From NCBI RefSeq assembly GCF_963675165.1, contig NC_087383.1:3378979-3442978 (forward strand): a stretch of 64,000 nucleotides of DNA, read 5' to 3'. Below, in pieces: positions 25,501-36,900 of this stretch. Within the stretch, counting starts at the first letter, position 1. Every line of letters begins with the position of its first letter. Below the pieces are notes generated by a model that saw only the letters and a program-made list of their open reading frames with translations, searched no databases and was not told where the DNA came from. A program made the position numbers and the translations under genes. This DNA is from Halichondria panicea (taxonomy: Eukaryota > Porifera > Demospongiae > Suberitida > Halichondriidae).

Positions 25501-28500
25501 GAAAGATTTAGACCAACCTTTGCATACTCTCCCCCTCACAGGCTGTGGTTACCAAGGTGACGGCAGACTATGACAGGTGGACTCTGATGCAAGCCAACGA
25601 GCCACTCATCATCCAGATACAAGCCAGAGTGAGGGGGGCTAGAGAGAGACGACCGTACAAGGAGAGACTCGAGTTCCTCTCCTCACGTCAAGAGGACACT
25701 GTCAAGCTACAGGCTGCCTGGAAAGGATTTAAACAGAGGAAGGCTTACACGGAGAGACTCGATTACCTCTCAAAGCAAACAGCTGTTGCCGTGAAGGTGA
25801 GCTCTTGTTTCGGATAGTGAGCATGCATTTAATTGACAGTTTAATTGCTCATGCACCTATATAATGTACGTATTTCTGATTTGCTAAAACCCTTCAGCAG
25901 TAATTGGTTTGACTAATGTACATGTACATGTAGGGCCTAATGTTAATTTTTTTTGTTTGTGTTTGTATCATTAGTTTTCATGTATGTGCAAGTTGATGTG
26001 TTGTAAGTTGATATGTTGTAAGTTGATGTGTGTTTTCTGCTGTGCAGATCCAGTCTATAGCCAGGATGTGGAAAACTAGAGCAGCTTACAAAGACAGATT
26101 AAAGTACTTCAAAGATCACGTAAGAGTTGTAAATTACAAACTGTGCCACCAACACCACCTACTATTTAATTAATGCCTTAATCTGTATAAAGAGCCTGAG
26201 TTATCACTTCGTCCCCTTCCTGTTTATGTTTCACATGAGTTGTTATTGTTGTACAGTAAATGTCTCTCTTCAATGATTCCAGTCACTTCACCCCTCCCCC
26301 CTGCAGGAAACAGAGGTGGTGAAAATCCAGGCGTTCATGAGAGCCAAGAAAGCAAAGAAGGAGTACACCCAGCTGGTCCAGGTCACCCAACCCCCAGCCT
26401 CCACCGTGAGGAAGTTCCTGGCACTGCTTGAACAGAGTGACATTGACTTCAGCGAGGAAATAGGTGAGGCAATGGTTTCTTCTGAGCCTGTTGCTTTAAG
26501 CCTGTTGCTTTTCTTCTGTATAATGGGTCCTCTAGCTTCTTTTGAGAGTCTATAACTTGAATTTGGAGTATATCCTGTATACGTACTTATAGGTGTGTGG
26601 TATGTGTGTGACCAGTATTGTATGTGATCCCTACAGAATGTCAGCGATTAAAGGCCAAAGTTGTACAGTCGATCCGCTCCAACCAACAACAGGAGCAAGA
26701 CCTGAATGTGATGGACATCAAGATCGGGCTACTGGTCAAGAACAGAATCACCCTTCAAGACGTGGTGACTACCTCCCAGCAAGTCAAGAAGAAGGATAAG
26801 AAACACAACAGAGCATCAATGCTATTGGACGGCTCTCTGCCCGGAGGAGTAGGTGGTTTCAGCAGGGCCAATCAAGAAATGATAGAGGTACATGTAATGT
26901 GTGCTCTTTGTAAATAGTGTGTGTATGTTTGTGGTGCAGGGGGGTTCAGAAGGTGAACCTTGGAAGAGATTTTGTATATGATAGTGTGTGCACAAACACA
27001 TGTACATGTATGTAATCAAAGCGGCTGTACCTGTGTTCAATGCTTGTTGGCCTTGTGTCTAAGCTTGTTATACATGTATCACTCTCCTCTCACAGAACTA
27101 CCAGCACCTCTTCTACCTGCTCCAAACCCACCCAATCTACCTGGCCAAGCTGCTGTTTGAGATGCCTCAGAACAAGACCAACCGTTTCATGGAGAATGTG
27201 ATCCTGGCTGTGTTCAACTACGCCCAGAACAACAGAGAGCAGTACCTGCTCATCAAGCTGTTTGACACCGCTCTCAGGGAGGAGATCGAGTAAGTGGGTG
27301 TGTGTGCGTGCGTGCTAAATGTACATTGCATACAAAATTGGTACGTTGTACAGTATTTTGAAGTATCTTCATGTAGCAGTACAGTCGGTAAATCTTTCAT
27401 ACTGTTGAAACGTCATTTTTGCTGATAGCCGCCCATATACATGTACATGTACATGCATGTACTTTTACGTACATTTACAAGTTTCATTTATCTCCCCCTC
27501 TGTAGGTTAAAAGTGGACAAGATTATGGACATAGTGACTGGCAATCCCACGGTTATCAAGATGGTGATCCATTATACCCGAGGGGAGAGAGGTCAGAATG
27601 TCTTGCGAGATCTACTGGGACCCCTCATTCAGGAGGTGCTCGATATGAAGGACTTGCAGCTGTACACGTCACCCGTGGATATCTACCGGGCGTGGATCAA
27701 CCAGATGGAGACTCAGACTGGAGAGGCCACGTAAGTGGGGATGATGTGGGACGGGTGGTGTGTGTGTGTGAGGGCAGTCGGTTGAAATAAATAGTTCACG
27801 TTCGTCTACATGTATGTGCTTGACTGTTAGCTGAATGTTTTAGTTTCACACTGCCCCTGTACTGTATACGTATAATGTACATGTAGCTAAAACTGATTGT
27901 GGGATACTACACTAAAGTCATTGTAGGTTTCATACAATGTGTCAATCTCCCCCTTGTGCAGTAAACTTCCCTATGATGTGTCCAATGACCAGGCCCTGGA
28001 GCACGAGCCAGTGAGACAGAAGGTCGCCGCCACAGTCAAGGCATTGAGAGACCTCTCTGACAGATTCCAACAATCTATATTCGACTCAGTCAACAAAATA
28101 CCGTACGTTTCAAACTGCCCACAACTTAGGCATGGTCTTTGGAAATACTGCGTGTATGATTGTACAGTAATCTGTGTCTTAATTGTGCATCATATAATTA
28201 TGTTGAAGTAACTTGTTCCTTACAAGGTGGCTATATAGTGCTTCTAAATTTTGGATTGTACTTTTCTCCCTCTCCTTTGCAGCTATGCAATGAGGTACAT
28301 AGCGATGAAGCTGCGACAGGAGCTACAGGCCAAGTTCCCTGAGGCACCCGAGGACGACATCATCAAGGTGGTGGGTAACCTCCTCTATTATCGCTACATG
28401 AACCCTGCCATCGTTGCACCCGATGCCTTCGATGTTGTTGACGCAGGCATGGACAATCAGCTGTCTACTGACCAGGTGTGTGTGTGGGTTGAGTTTTGTG

Positions 28501-31500
28501 TGCTTCTACTTGTTGTTGCATGTGTATAAATATTGTCCTGGGCAACATTCCCTGCATGCAAATTGTACATGTGACAGTGTCAACTGTGTATTTAATAGCT
28601 AGATAACATGAAGTTTGGCATCTCCAACGAGACATCAACACCTGTAGTGCTTTCATTTTATTTTTATGTGCCTCACAGAGACGAAACCTGGGCTCCATTG
28701 CCAAAGTTTTGCAGCATTCCTCGGCTGGAAAGATGGTAAGGTTAATATTTAGATATTATTACATGTAGGTACCGTATTACTAGAATGTTTTGCGAGCCTC
28801 AAACATATGCAAACTTTGCGAGGGTTGATCAATTCGCAACAATAAAATCGCAAACCTAAATTATTACTAGTAAATGCCCACGATCCTTGCCAGATCGCAA
28901 TAGTTAACCGCAAAGGATCAAATTTTCTGCTGAGTTGGCTCATTCGAAGGTTTTTCACTAGCAAAATATTCTAGTAATGCGGTATCGCTGCTTAAAAAAA
29001 TTGGTTGATCATTCTATCATTCTCTCTGTTCCCTTCTCTGTACAGTTTGAGGCTGAGAATGCTGCCCTGTCAGTAATGAACCCATACATTCAGGAAGCCT
29101 TCAAGAAGTTTAGGTAAGTTTTGATTGCTTGAGTTAAAAAAAATGTAAATTTTGTACCTCTGGTAATGTACGAAAGATTACCTTTTCAAATGAAAACACC
29201 GCGGGTTTTGATGCCTTAGATGGGGAAAGCTACATTTAGCTTGGGCAACCTTGATTGGCTGAATGAAACAGTGCAGCTTTGCAGCTCTTTTCTCACTCTT
29301 GCAGCTAACAATATATACATGTAGCTAGCGTTTTAGTGCAGAGCTATCTCCTAAATAAATAGCTAAGTTACAACAGATTTAGTTACACACGAGTCTGAAG
29401 AGGGGCCCGTCTGAAAGACCTGCAGCAATGGCCTTTAAAGTAAGCAAAACTAGCAGCATTATTTTGCAAATCCACAGATTGAAAACATAATTAAAAGCCT
29501 ATAGAATCTTACTTTCACTTCATTTATCAATAGCAGCTAGTCTACACAGACACACAAACACACAGACACACAGACACACAATCGTGTACCTCGCTGCGCA
29601 TGTTCACACTAAGGCATAATACAACTTATAAGTATTATACTACGACACTCACTCTAACTCTATATATATCCCCCATGCACAGAGAGTTCTTTCTGCGAGC
29701 ATCAACAGTGGACCCCCCAGACAAAAGACTGGGTATCGACGAGTACTCTGACGTGACCATGCTCACCAAACCAATCATCTACATCAGTGTCAAGGAGATA
29801 TGCTCCACCCACTCTGTGAGTGTCCACCTACATGTACTGGAGTGTGCATAGCAGTTACCTAATGCTTGTGTTGTGTGCTTAAGAACTTCAATAATTATTT
29901 GTGCTTTCAATCCAATCAATTAGAGTGTTTGCATTCACCGTGGTGTATTGATTCTAAGAGTTGGTGGTCCTTGTCAATGTACATGTATATGTATACATAT
30001 CCTCTCTACATGTCAGGGTTTCATCTAGGATTAAAGTTTGAGTGGGAAAGTTTACGCACGCCGCCAAATGTTTGGCCACTCCCACATTTGTTGACCACAC
30101 CCCCTATTACATGCTAGTACATCACAGTAGATCTAGTTACATATTGCACATCATAGACAGTACTAATGTTTATTATACAAACATTTTGGGGGGGGGAAGG
30201 TTCACCCCAGCCCCCCCCCCCCCCCTCACTAGATGAAACCCTGCATGTACATTTAGCTTACAACGTGTACGTGTATACAATGTATGTCCTATCTAATGTA
30301 TAGCTTACATGAACTCTTCTCCCCATACAGCTGCTAATTGACCACGAGGAATCCATCGCCCCCGACAGCAAGGACCCCATCCACGAGATCCTCAAGGACC
30401 TAGGACCATCACCCTCCGTAGAAGCACTTGTTGGTGAGAGTGCATTATTTCTAAACCCTTACGCAGCTAGTGGATGTGTGCATAATTATATACTTGTACA
30501 TATGCTGGCCTTGATTTTTAGCTGTGTATCTACATCGCCAGCTCCTACACATGCATGTATGTAAGATTATATTGAGCATCAGTATGCGTACACTCCTCTT
30601 GCGTACACTCAGAGGAGATCCAACATGCGTGCACGAATCACTACAAGTTCAGTGCATTGATGTCGTTGCGGTCACGTGATAACGTCCAGGCCAAATGCAC
30701 TGAACTTGTAGTGATTCGTGCATGCATGTCGGACTCCCTTTGGCGTACACTGCACGTGTGTCATCACACCCCTTCCCACCCCAGGAGGTGTTAGGGAGAC
30801 AGCACCGGGAGAGGACAAACAGGACCTGGTTAACGAGGCAGGTAAACAGGAGATCCCCCTCACCCTCACCAACAAGGTGGAGAAGCTCGCAGAGGAGGAT
30901 GAGAGCACCAACATGAAGGCCCTGTTTGTCAGGACCAAGAGAATGGCTGTCGATGTGCTCAAGGTGTGTAATACTGTGTAATGTATTTACATGTATACAT
31001 GATGTACTAGTACCCTATGCTATTAGAGGATTTATTGAAAGTGCATGCATGTGCGTTTTTATCGTACTGTTATGTATATAACTGGCTAATGGTAATGGTT
31101 ATAGTTATTACGTGCATTACATAGGTTCCACACTATATTTAAGGCATCTAATACAAATGTTTCGTTATAATTATACGTGTATGAATGAAGCTGTCCTCTT
31201 TATACAGTTCTCCCCTATTCTTCCGTGCAGGTCCAGCCGGGGGAGAATCTGACGACAGTGCTGTATACACCAGCCACCCCTGAGCAGGAGGAGGAGCATC
31301 AGGAGCTGGTCAAAAAGATGGAGCAAGCAGAACAGGAAAACTTACAGAGGTCTCTCACCATCATGAAGAAATCAGAGTCATCCTTCAATGACAGAAGGTG
31401 TGCATGGGTTTGTGTTGTGGGTTGTACTGTATTCTGTAGAAACGTTTTTCAATAGATTATAAGTGTTGTGTACTCTAAAGCTACATTTGTACCTCACAAT

Positions 31501-32573
31501 AACTCTATCCTCCCCCCATGTAGCCTGCCGCTAGAGGGCATGAAGAGGAAGATAATGCGTAACCTTCGCACCTTGGAACAGGAGGGACTGGTCAACAGCA
31601 AGAATGACTATCAGGAGATCATCAACGCTATTGCTCAGGTACATACTTTTGTCCACTTTTTGCCAACTCTTCTACTACAGCTTAATATTCTAGTTAGAGG
31701 CTATTAATTAATTATGCCCTAATTTTCTCTAAACAGGACATTAGAAACCAGCATCGTTACCGACAGCAACGGAAAGAAGAGCTGACTCGGTTAAACCAAA
31801 CTTTGGATAAATTGAACAAGAAGGCGTCGTTCTATGAAGAGCAAATGGATTTCTACCAGCAGTATGTTCGCTCTTGTCTTGACCAGCTGGCATTAGCGAG
31901 CTCTAAGGGAAGCAAGAAGGCTACCGAGGGATTCAAGAAACAGACTGTCAAATACAACGCTCATAAACTGTTTGAGAAAGGAGTTGTCCTGGAGATCGAA
32001 GGATTACCTAATCACCAGTAAGAAACTCTCATGTCTATAATTTATGCAAGTGTAGCGTTATGCGCTATGTTCACATATTTTTTCTTACTCCTCCCAGGTT
32101 CAGAAATGTTGTGTTTGAAATCACATCGGTGGATGTGGGAAAGTTTGAGGTGTCTGGTCGTTTCCTGGGCAGGCAGATAGAGAAGGTGGAGCTGGTCTTC
32201 CAGGTGAGGGATAATTATTATTCTAAGTATATCTGAACTTCACACATAAGTACAAGAGATATATATATGCATTGACTTGTGTCTCTGACCATATCACGTT
32301 GAAAACACCGGTTTCCGTCCAATAGTATGCATGTGGTATGATTTGTTAATTAGAGTGTTCCGGTGTGCTCAATGCCTATGATTTTGTCTTAAAATACATG
32401 CATTAATATATACCTGCTGAAGTGTTTCACCCCCCTCTCTTCTCCCCACACAGGACCTCCTTCAGCTGCAATACGAGGGCCTGGCAATCATGAAGATGTT
32501 TGGAAGGGCCAAAGTGAACGTTAATCTGCTCATCTTCCTCATAAACAAAAAGTTTTACGGCAGAGTAGCGTAG
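13590..32573 (+). CDS. IQGAP: IQGAP family cytoskeletal scaffold, complete, 35 exons
   Basis: Exons joined by GT-AG sites give 5043 coding bases, exactly 1681 codons (human IQGAP1 has 1657 residues): 13590-13635, 14078-14168, 16040-16196, 16502-16579, 16799-16875, 17247-17314, 17599-17690, 17924-18121, 18431-18551, 19002-19171, 19333-19417, 19805-20041, 23002-23138, 23315-23420, 23640-23888, 24832-24999, 25228-25373, 25542-25796, 26048-26119, 26307-26463, 26637-26887, 27096-27289, 27506-27730, 27962-28102, 28283-28475, 28679-28735, 29046-29113, 29683-29815, 30331-30433, 30785-30963, 31231-31397, 31524-31638, 31737-32017, 32098-32203, 32454-32573. Order: calponin-homology domain (actin), IQGAP repeats, WW, four IQ motifs (calmodulin), GAP-related domain (GTP-bound Cdc42/Rac; this family does not stimulate GTP hydrolysis), RasGAP_C. 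The final exon ends in NKKFYG as in vertebrate IQGAPs. Exon 1 is least certain: its ATG and donor fit in phase, but a start at an exon-2 ATG is possible. Confidence 0.95.
14238..14444. mobile_element. MITE family A copy in IQGAP intron 2
   Basis: Starts CAGGGAAAGGGGG and ends TGTATGACACCCTG. About 60 bases at its right end (AACAGTTGACCTTTTTTTAGC, CCCCTCTACTT, AAAATCCTGTATGACACCCTG, quoted in pieces) match the copy at 62449-62620 almost exactly. No transposase. The terminal CAGGGTG/CACCCTG are short inverted ends. Confidence 0.65.
15015..15099. repeat. 42-bp tandem duplication in IQGAP intron 2
   Basis: The unit GGCAAAGGCTTCAGATGTAC... through ATTTAGATTTAG occurs twice in direct tandem with one base change, a simple local duplication inside intron 2. 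Confidence 0.7.
16040..17314 (+). other. IQGAP: IQGAP calponin-homology domain (exons 3-6)
   Basis: With the end of exon 2 these exons encode the actin-binding CH domain: [11 protein letters not shown], the [15 protein letters not shown] stretch, [37 protein letters not shown]. Conservation with vertebrate IQGAPs is nearly continuous and every splice join keeps the frame. Confidence 0.93.
18671..18871. mobile_element. Diverged MITE family B copy in IQGAP intron 9
   Basis: Ends TATAGCGGGTTATTTTTGTAG and, inverted, CACAAAAATTACTCGCTATA. It contains TTTTCGTGG and CACGAAAAT internal motifs shared with the better copies at 43256 and 43710. It lies just upstream of exon 10. Confidence 0.6.
19590..19804. 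repeat. CACACC/CACTCA microsatellite abutting IQGAP exon 12
   Basis: About 210 bases of CA-rich simple repeat (CACACCCACACTCACGCTCA-type units, with a larger block repeated twice) run directly into the 3' splice site of exon 12 at 19805, replacing the usual pyrimidine tract. The open frame through it is a low-complexity His/Thr/Pro artefact. Confidence 0.85.
20081..20291. mobile_element. Diverged MITE family B copy in IQGAP intron 12
   Basis: Left end ACTGTATAGCTGGTTATTTTT and right end AAAGTAACCCGCTGTATGGTA are inverted relatives of the family B ends. Internal CCGCGGATTGACC and AATCCGCGAAAATTG match that family. Confidence 0.6.
20849..21710. mobile_element. 862-bp Tc1/mariner-type non-autonomous element in IQGAP intron 12
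   Basis: Inverted ends CAGTGCTCCAACCAAAGAGA and its complement, about 32 bases nearly perfect, are flanked by TA on both sides (20847-20848 and 21711-21712), as expected for Tc1/mariner insertion. The interior holds a partial direct repeat around TTCTATGCCTAACATATTT and no transposase. A degraded, inverted relative is at about 52440-52850. Confidence 0.75.
22042..22621 (+). pseudogene. Secreted JAB/MPN-like protein nested in IQGAP intron 12, frameshifted
   Basis: From the ATG at 22042, a 165-codon frame opens with a clear signal peptide ([19 protein letters not shown]) and runs through a hydrophilic region with two early cysteines to [12 protein letters not shown], then stops at 22534-22536. 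Hydrophobic strand plus HTHP is the metal-binding core of JAB/MPN-type proteins, and similar modules occur in bacterial secreted toxins and peptidases. One base later, the next frame continues sensibly for 33 codons ([19 protein letters not shown]... to TAG at 22619-22621), supplying Ser and Asp residues that could complete the motif. A one-base insertion near 22520 is therefore likely, which makes this a recent pseudogene, an allele, or a gene with an unseen intron. It lies on the same strand as the host gene, in a 3-kb intron. The family call rests on the HTHP context only. Confidence 0.5.
24034..24619. mobile_element. 586-bp mariner-like MITE in IQGAP intron 15
   Basis: Inverted ends CAGTAGCGGTCAAAA...AGTACCCGTTCCGTTTACGT and the complement ending TTTTTTTGACCGCTACTG, about 50 bases, are flanked by TA (24032-24033 and 24620-24621). 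The CAGT...CAAAA end and TA target are typical of Tc1/mariner. No coding capacity. Confidence 0.8.
25228..26463 (+). other. IQGAP: IQGAP WW domain and IQ motifs (exons 17-20)
   Basis: Exon 17 carries a WW domain (W...GGYTYYHN...GQWAEP). Exons 18-20 carry four IQ-type helices starting IQARVRG, LQAAWKG, IQSIARM and IQAFMRA; these are calmodulin and myosin-light-chain sites in the family. The first two keep the basic G/R positions best; the fourth is degenerate. Confidence 0.88.
28605..28665 (-). repeat. End fragment of MITE family D beside IQGAP exon 26
   Basis: TTTGGCATCTCCAACGAGAC followed by ATCAACACCTGTAGTGCTTTCATT is a diverged inverted copy of the family D left end (compare 43110-43158). 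It ends about 15 bases before the exon 26 acceptor, so transposon sequence forms part of this splice region. Confidence 0.5.
28770..28984. mobile_element. 215-bp MITE family C in IQGAP intron 26
   Basis: Left TACCGTATTACTAGAATGTT and right AAAATATTCTAGTAATGCGG-TA are inverted ends of about 22 bases. The interior contains GCGAG, TCGCAA and CGCAAA motifs arranged as an imperfect hairpin. It is related in style, but not in sequence, to family B. Confidence 0.7.
29186..29625 (+). mobile_element. MITE family D copy in IQGAP intron 27
   Basis: Begins AATGAAAACACCGCGGGTTTTGATGCC and ends, after a CACAGACA microsatellite, CCTCGCTGCGCATG...AAGGCATAAT. The same architecture is found at 36938-37322, 42385-43161 (inverted) and 63826-64000. 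Confidence 0.65.
30624..30728. repeat. Inverted repeat with 35-base arms in IQGAP intron 29
   Basis: CATGCGTGCACGAATCACTA through GTTCAGTGCATT is mirrored almost perfectly by AATGCACTGAACTTGTAGTG through ATTCGTGCATGCATG, with a spacer of about 35 bases. The hairpin ends some 55 bases before exon 30. GCGTACACT is also repeated around it (30586-30610, 30743). Confidence 0.75.
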
Positions 32574-32820
32574 CGTTCGGATTTCCACTAGCAAATTGTA
32601 TTCATTGACAATTTACTGTGCATGTGCTGTCTGTGACACTGTAGGGAGCATTGAATTGTCTATATCACTATATAGGACTATAGAGTATTAATTGCAGAAA
32701 TTTATTATGTACGTATGCTTATCTTGTCTCAATTTTTGTATACACACCATCATAATAATTATGTTATATTGCTGCATGCATGTACATGCTATTGACAGTG
32801 TTGATATATGTTATAGTTAT

Positions 32821-33740
32821 AACACGGGCACAATTAAGGGATGTATGGAATATATTGCACTGAATTCGAAGCACGAGGGCGTAAGCCCCGAGGGCTGAGT
32901 GCAATATATATTCCATGCATCCCGAGTGCACGTGTAATAACTAGTATATCCCGAGGGCATATAGCAACATAACACTGTCTTAGTAGTCTAACACAATATA
33001 AACTGCACAAAAAGATGACAAAGAACTCTAGACCACAGCCCTTCTCTCCTAGACGCCAGTATAGTCTATATGCAGCATATAAGATTGGCATGACCGACGA
33101 ATGGCTTGAAACAAAATTGTTGGAGTTCCAACGCTGAAACCACTGCAAAACAGCCCCACCCCCACTTCTGGTGCTACAAAACAGCCCCACCCCGCTACTG
33201 CTGTAAAGAAACAGCCCCACCCCATTTACTGCTGCGAAGACGTCCCACCCCACTATACTACTCAGTGTAACTGCTGCTCGAATTCCGAACAGCCCCTCCA
33301 CTATCCTCGGCATCACAACCAATCCAAAGAAGCTCGCCTCTACACTGCTGCAAAACAGCTCAAGCCCCCCTGCAAAAAGAGCCGCTTCTAGTGCATGCTA
33401 TGGTGAAGCCAGAATTGACTGTGCATCAAGAAGTGGAGGACTAGTAGGTCTAGGAACACAGAATCTTCACAAAATGAGCCTGGGACGATTTTAAAACCTG
33501 CATGGTTGCAAAGAAGAAACTCCAGCAGTGCTGAACATTCCTGCATGGCTGGACTTACTTTGATACTTGTTATTTCTCATGATACAATATTTAATTTAAT
33601 TATGCCAGAGGGGCGTTTTGTGGTTAGTGCATTATGACTTTGGGGTCAGTGCAATATGACTTTCAGCAGTGCATTATGCTGCATATTGCACTTGGCAACA
33701 ACGTAGCAACGGGATATAAAATTATTATATAGATCTATAT
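32821..33740. repeat. Repeat block between IQGAP and NLR: palindrome and CCCCACCCC repeats
   Basis: 32821-32935 is an imperfect palindrome (ATGTATGGAATATATTGCAC versus AGTGCAATATATATTCCATG, with GAGGGC in the loop). About 33100-33360 has three to four irregular copies of a roughly 35-base unit containing AACAGCCCCACCCC. 33610-33700 repeats GTGCA(T/A)TATGACTTT. The long minus-strand open frame across it (32834-33322) follows the repeats and shows no domain, so I read the block as a decayed transposon. Confidence 0.6.
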
Positions 33741-33926
33741 ATAGCCCATGCATGTGAAGCAATTCATAAAACTTGGTAAAGGGTTACAAGTAAAAAACAA
33801 ATAATTATTGTGCTGGTCCAATGAGGAGACATACATGACAAAATTGCTATTAATATATATATATGCATGTTGAGCACTATAGGAATCGACTCGCTTTGCT
33901 CACCCCAATTATATCACGATTGGTCA

Positions 33927-36900
33927 TCAATTAAGGAAATCGATCTCAGGAAACCCATTTCTCTTCCTCTCTTTGTTAGTCTCCCGGAATACTGACTCGA
34001 TACAGGATCTTAGGTGATATGGCATGAACAAAGATTTTAGTTCAGAGCAGTGGGTGGTTAGATATCTGGCAAGCATCTTTATTCCGTATACTGTTATTGA
34101 GTCATTGCCGTCGATGTACAGTTTTTCAATCTTGCTGATTAGTCCAGTTGATAGTTCCTCGATACTCAGATCAGTCAGTTTACACGTGTTCAAGTCCAAA
34201 AATCTCAGAGTCTTATTGACTGCAAGTCCAGCAGCAATGTGACGACAGCTAGTGACTGTGTTCATAGACAAATTAAGATGTTCAAGGGAATTGTTTCTAT
34301 TCAAAAGTTGATAGAGAGCAGCTCCATTGTTGTCCGATATTTTTAGCGAGCAATTGCTCAGTTCCAGGCTGTTTAATTGTGTGTTAGTTGACAAGGATTT
34401 GCATAGATTCTTCAGTTCCCTGTTACCAATAGAATTTCCTGATAAATAAAGGCGTTCAAGAATAGTGTTCGTGCTCAATAGTCGAGGGATTGCTCCGTGA
34501 TTATCGAGAAATAATGAGCAGTCACGGAGATTCAGATCCTTTAATGATGTATTAGTTGACAAGGATTCACAGAGATTATTCAGTTCAGTGTTACCAATAA
34601 CATTGTGTGACAAATTAAGGTATTGAAGAGTAGTGTTTGTGCTCAGTAGTCGAGGAATTGCTCCGTGATTGTTGAGAGATAGTGAGCAGTTACAGACAGT
34701 GAGATCCTTCAGTGATGTGTTAGTTGACAAGGCCTCACAGAGTATGCTAAGTCCACTGTTGCCAATAGCATTATTAGACAAAATCAATTTGGATATAAAA
34801 CTTGTGTTCTCCAGCACCTCAGCGATGTGACGTATTCCTTCTTCATGAATATCGTTACCCCAAAGATCCAGACTAATCTGGGAGTGAGAGTGTGAACACT
34901 TGGAGAGTCCTCGGGCCAGAAATTTGCAGCCTTGGTCACCAATAGAGCAACTTCTGAGACGCAGCGAGAATACATTACTGGTGTTGGAACAAACTGAAGC
35001 AAAATAACCAACAGAGAGGCAGTCAATAGGATTCATTGTAGTGGGGTTAAGATTCAACGCGTGCTTAAGAAGAACATCCACAAACGCATATAGTGACAAA
35101 TCTTCAGCTTCATACAGACAATGAACAATGGACAACAAGAGGGTTTTCGGCTCACCATATCCTTTCTCTTTCTCACTCTTTACAACCTTTCGGACCAGAT
35201 CAAAAACAGATGTTGGAAATGGACACAAGAATCGAGGTAGCTTGCTGAGGATTGGTCTACTAGTTCTCAGTTTGGTGATACCAGCATAAAATTGGAAGAC
35301 TGCATTGAATCGAGGATTAACAAACAGCTTCTGAAACACAGAAATCTGTTGCTTGGAAGACATAAGAGAAATATGGACTGCTGCTAGTAGCTCTTGAATA
35401 GACAGGTGGAGAAAGCAGTAGTAAACCAGATGACCGTCGCTAATGATACTGGAAACAGCTTGCAATAATCCAATCTTGGAAATGTCCTTTGGAATGGAAA
35501 GAAGGTCCAAATCTCTGTCAGTAAACGTCGCTCTGTTTTCCTCAATCCCATGATATGCAAGTTGACACATTTGTACGGTCTGTGTTCTGATTTCTGAGGG
35601 CAGTGAGTCTGGGGATGTGATGTCTCCCACTGGAGTGGTCTTCCCCAACCTATCCTGGAGGTATCTCTTGAGAGAGCTCTGGACAACTGATATGAATAAC
35701 CCGTGGTTGGATGTGGGGAGTGAGTGGTTATCAGAAAGGAAGCAATTAACGACAATGGAAGCATTGAGGGGGAGGTAGCAGCTGCTTTCTACTACTGGGT
35801 TATCTCGAATTCTCTCCAGTAGAGTCTGCACAGCTTGTGAGTCACCTTTCAGACACTCGGTGAGGTACTGCTCTAGTTGATATGGAGTGAACCCCAATAC
35901 CTCCACCCTGGACGACACTAGTGGGTGGAGCTCAGCCGAAGATGAAGGCCGAGATGTTGCAATCACAGCAGATTCGTGTAGTGGACTTTCTTGTGACATG
36001 CCTGGCATTATTAGTTTGTTGATGATTGAGTCTCTAGGGAGGTCAGAAGGAAGTTCGTCCCATCCGTCTAGCACCCACAGTACACCTTTGCCATACAGTG
36101 ACATAATTGCAGTCTCTGTTTCATTAGCCATCGCTTTGTTTGTGCAGGGAAGTAAGTTAGAAATTGTAATGGCTTCTCTAACAAGTGGATCTCTCAGTCT
36201 CACGAGGATTGCAATATCGAACTCTTGGAATAGTTTCCCCTTTGCCCACTCCTGACAAATGTGTAGAGCAAGGGTGCTCTTGCCAGAGCCGGGAGCTCCT
36301 TCAATCAACACAAACTGACGCCTATCTCCAATTTTACAGAAAATGTTGGTCAAGTCAACTGGAGTCTTTTGAAATAAAATGTCATCGATTTTTCCTGTCA
36401 TTGTTAGTCTAACAAATTCATCGTCGATTCCTCCTCTCTGTATCTTCTCCTTCTGAATCATGGCCAGTTTAAACACTTTGTTCGTTGCGACGGGAGGCCA
36501 TTGTGTGGCTGATGTGGATACTTGTGCTCTGTAGCGACTTTGTAGGTAGTCCCTGTACAAGGACAGCTTGTGGTTCAGCAGGACCCTCTCTCGGGAGGGG
36601 GGACACGAGGTGGTGGAGTCTGGGGAAATAAAACAACAGGTGAGTACCATTCCTGGTGATAGTATTACCATAATAAACGAGTGTTGCAAGCGTGCGCTTG
36701 CTAATACCATAATAAACGAGTGTTGCAAGCGTGCGCTTGCTAATACCTCTCGCCATGTTTTTGCTTTCGCTCAAAAGTATCAGAGTGTTATAGAAGAGGC
36801 AAATAATTTGCAATGTGCTTAGATTGTTTCACAAGAAAGGGGTGTCCACAGCATACTGACCGTCTTAAATGGCCTGTAGCCAAACAGTGGGAGCAACAAG

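Larger units (their letters stand above)
27096..29815 (+). other. IQGAP: IQGAP GAP-related domain (exons 22-28)
   Basis: The exons encode the Cdc42/Rac-binding GAP-related domain, including [28 protein letters not shown] and the signature [17 protein letters not shown]. Family members bind GTP-loaded Cdc42/Rac without accelerating hydrolysis. Exons 29-35 continue into the RasGAP_C region that binds partners such as CLIP-170 and E-cadherin/beta-catenin in vertebrates. Confidence 0.9.

Noticed and set aside
32834-33322. 162-codon minus-strand open frame
   Set aside because: It follows CCCCACCCC-type repeats and a palindrome, with no domain or splice context.
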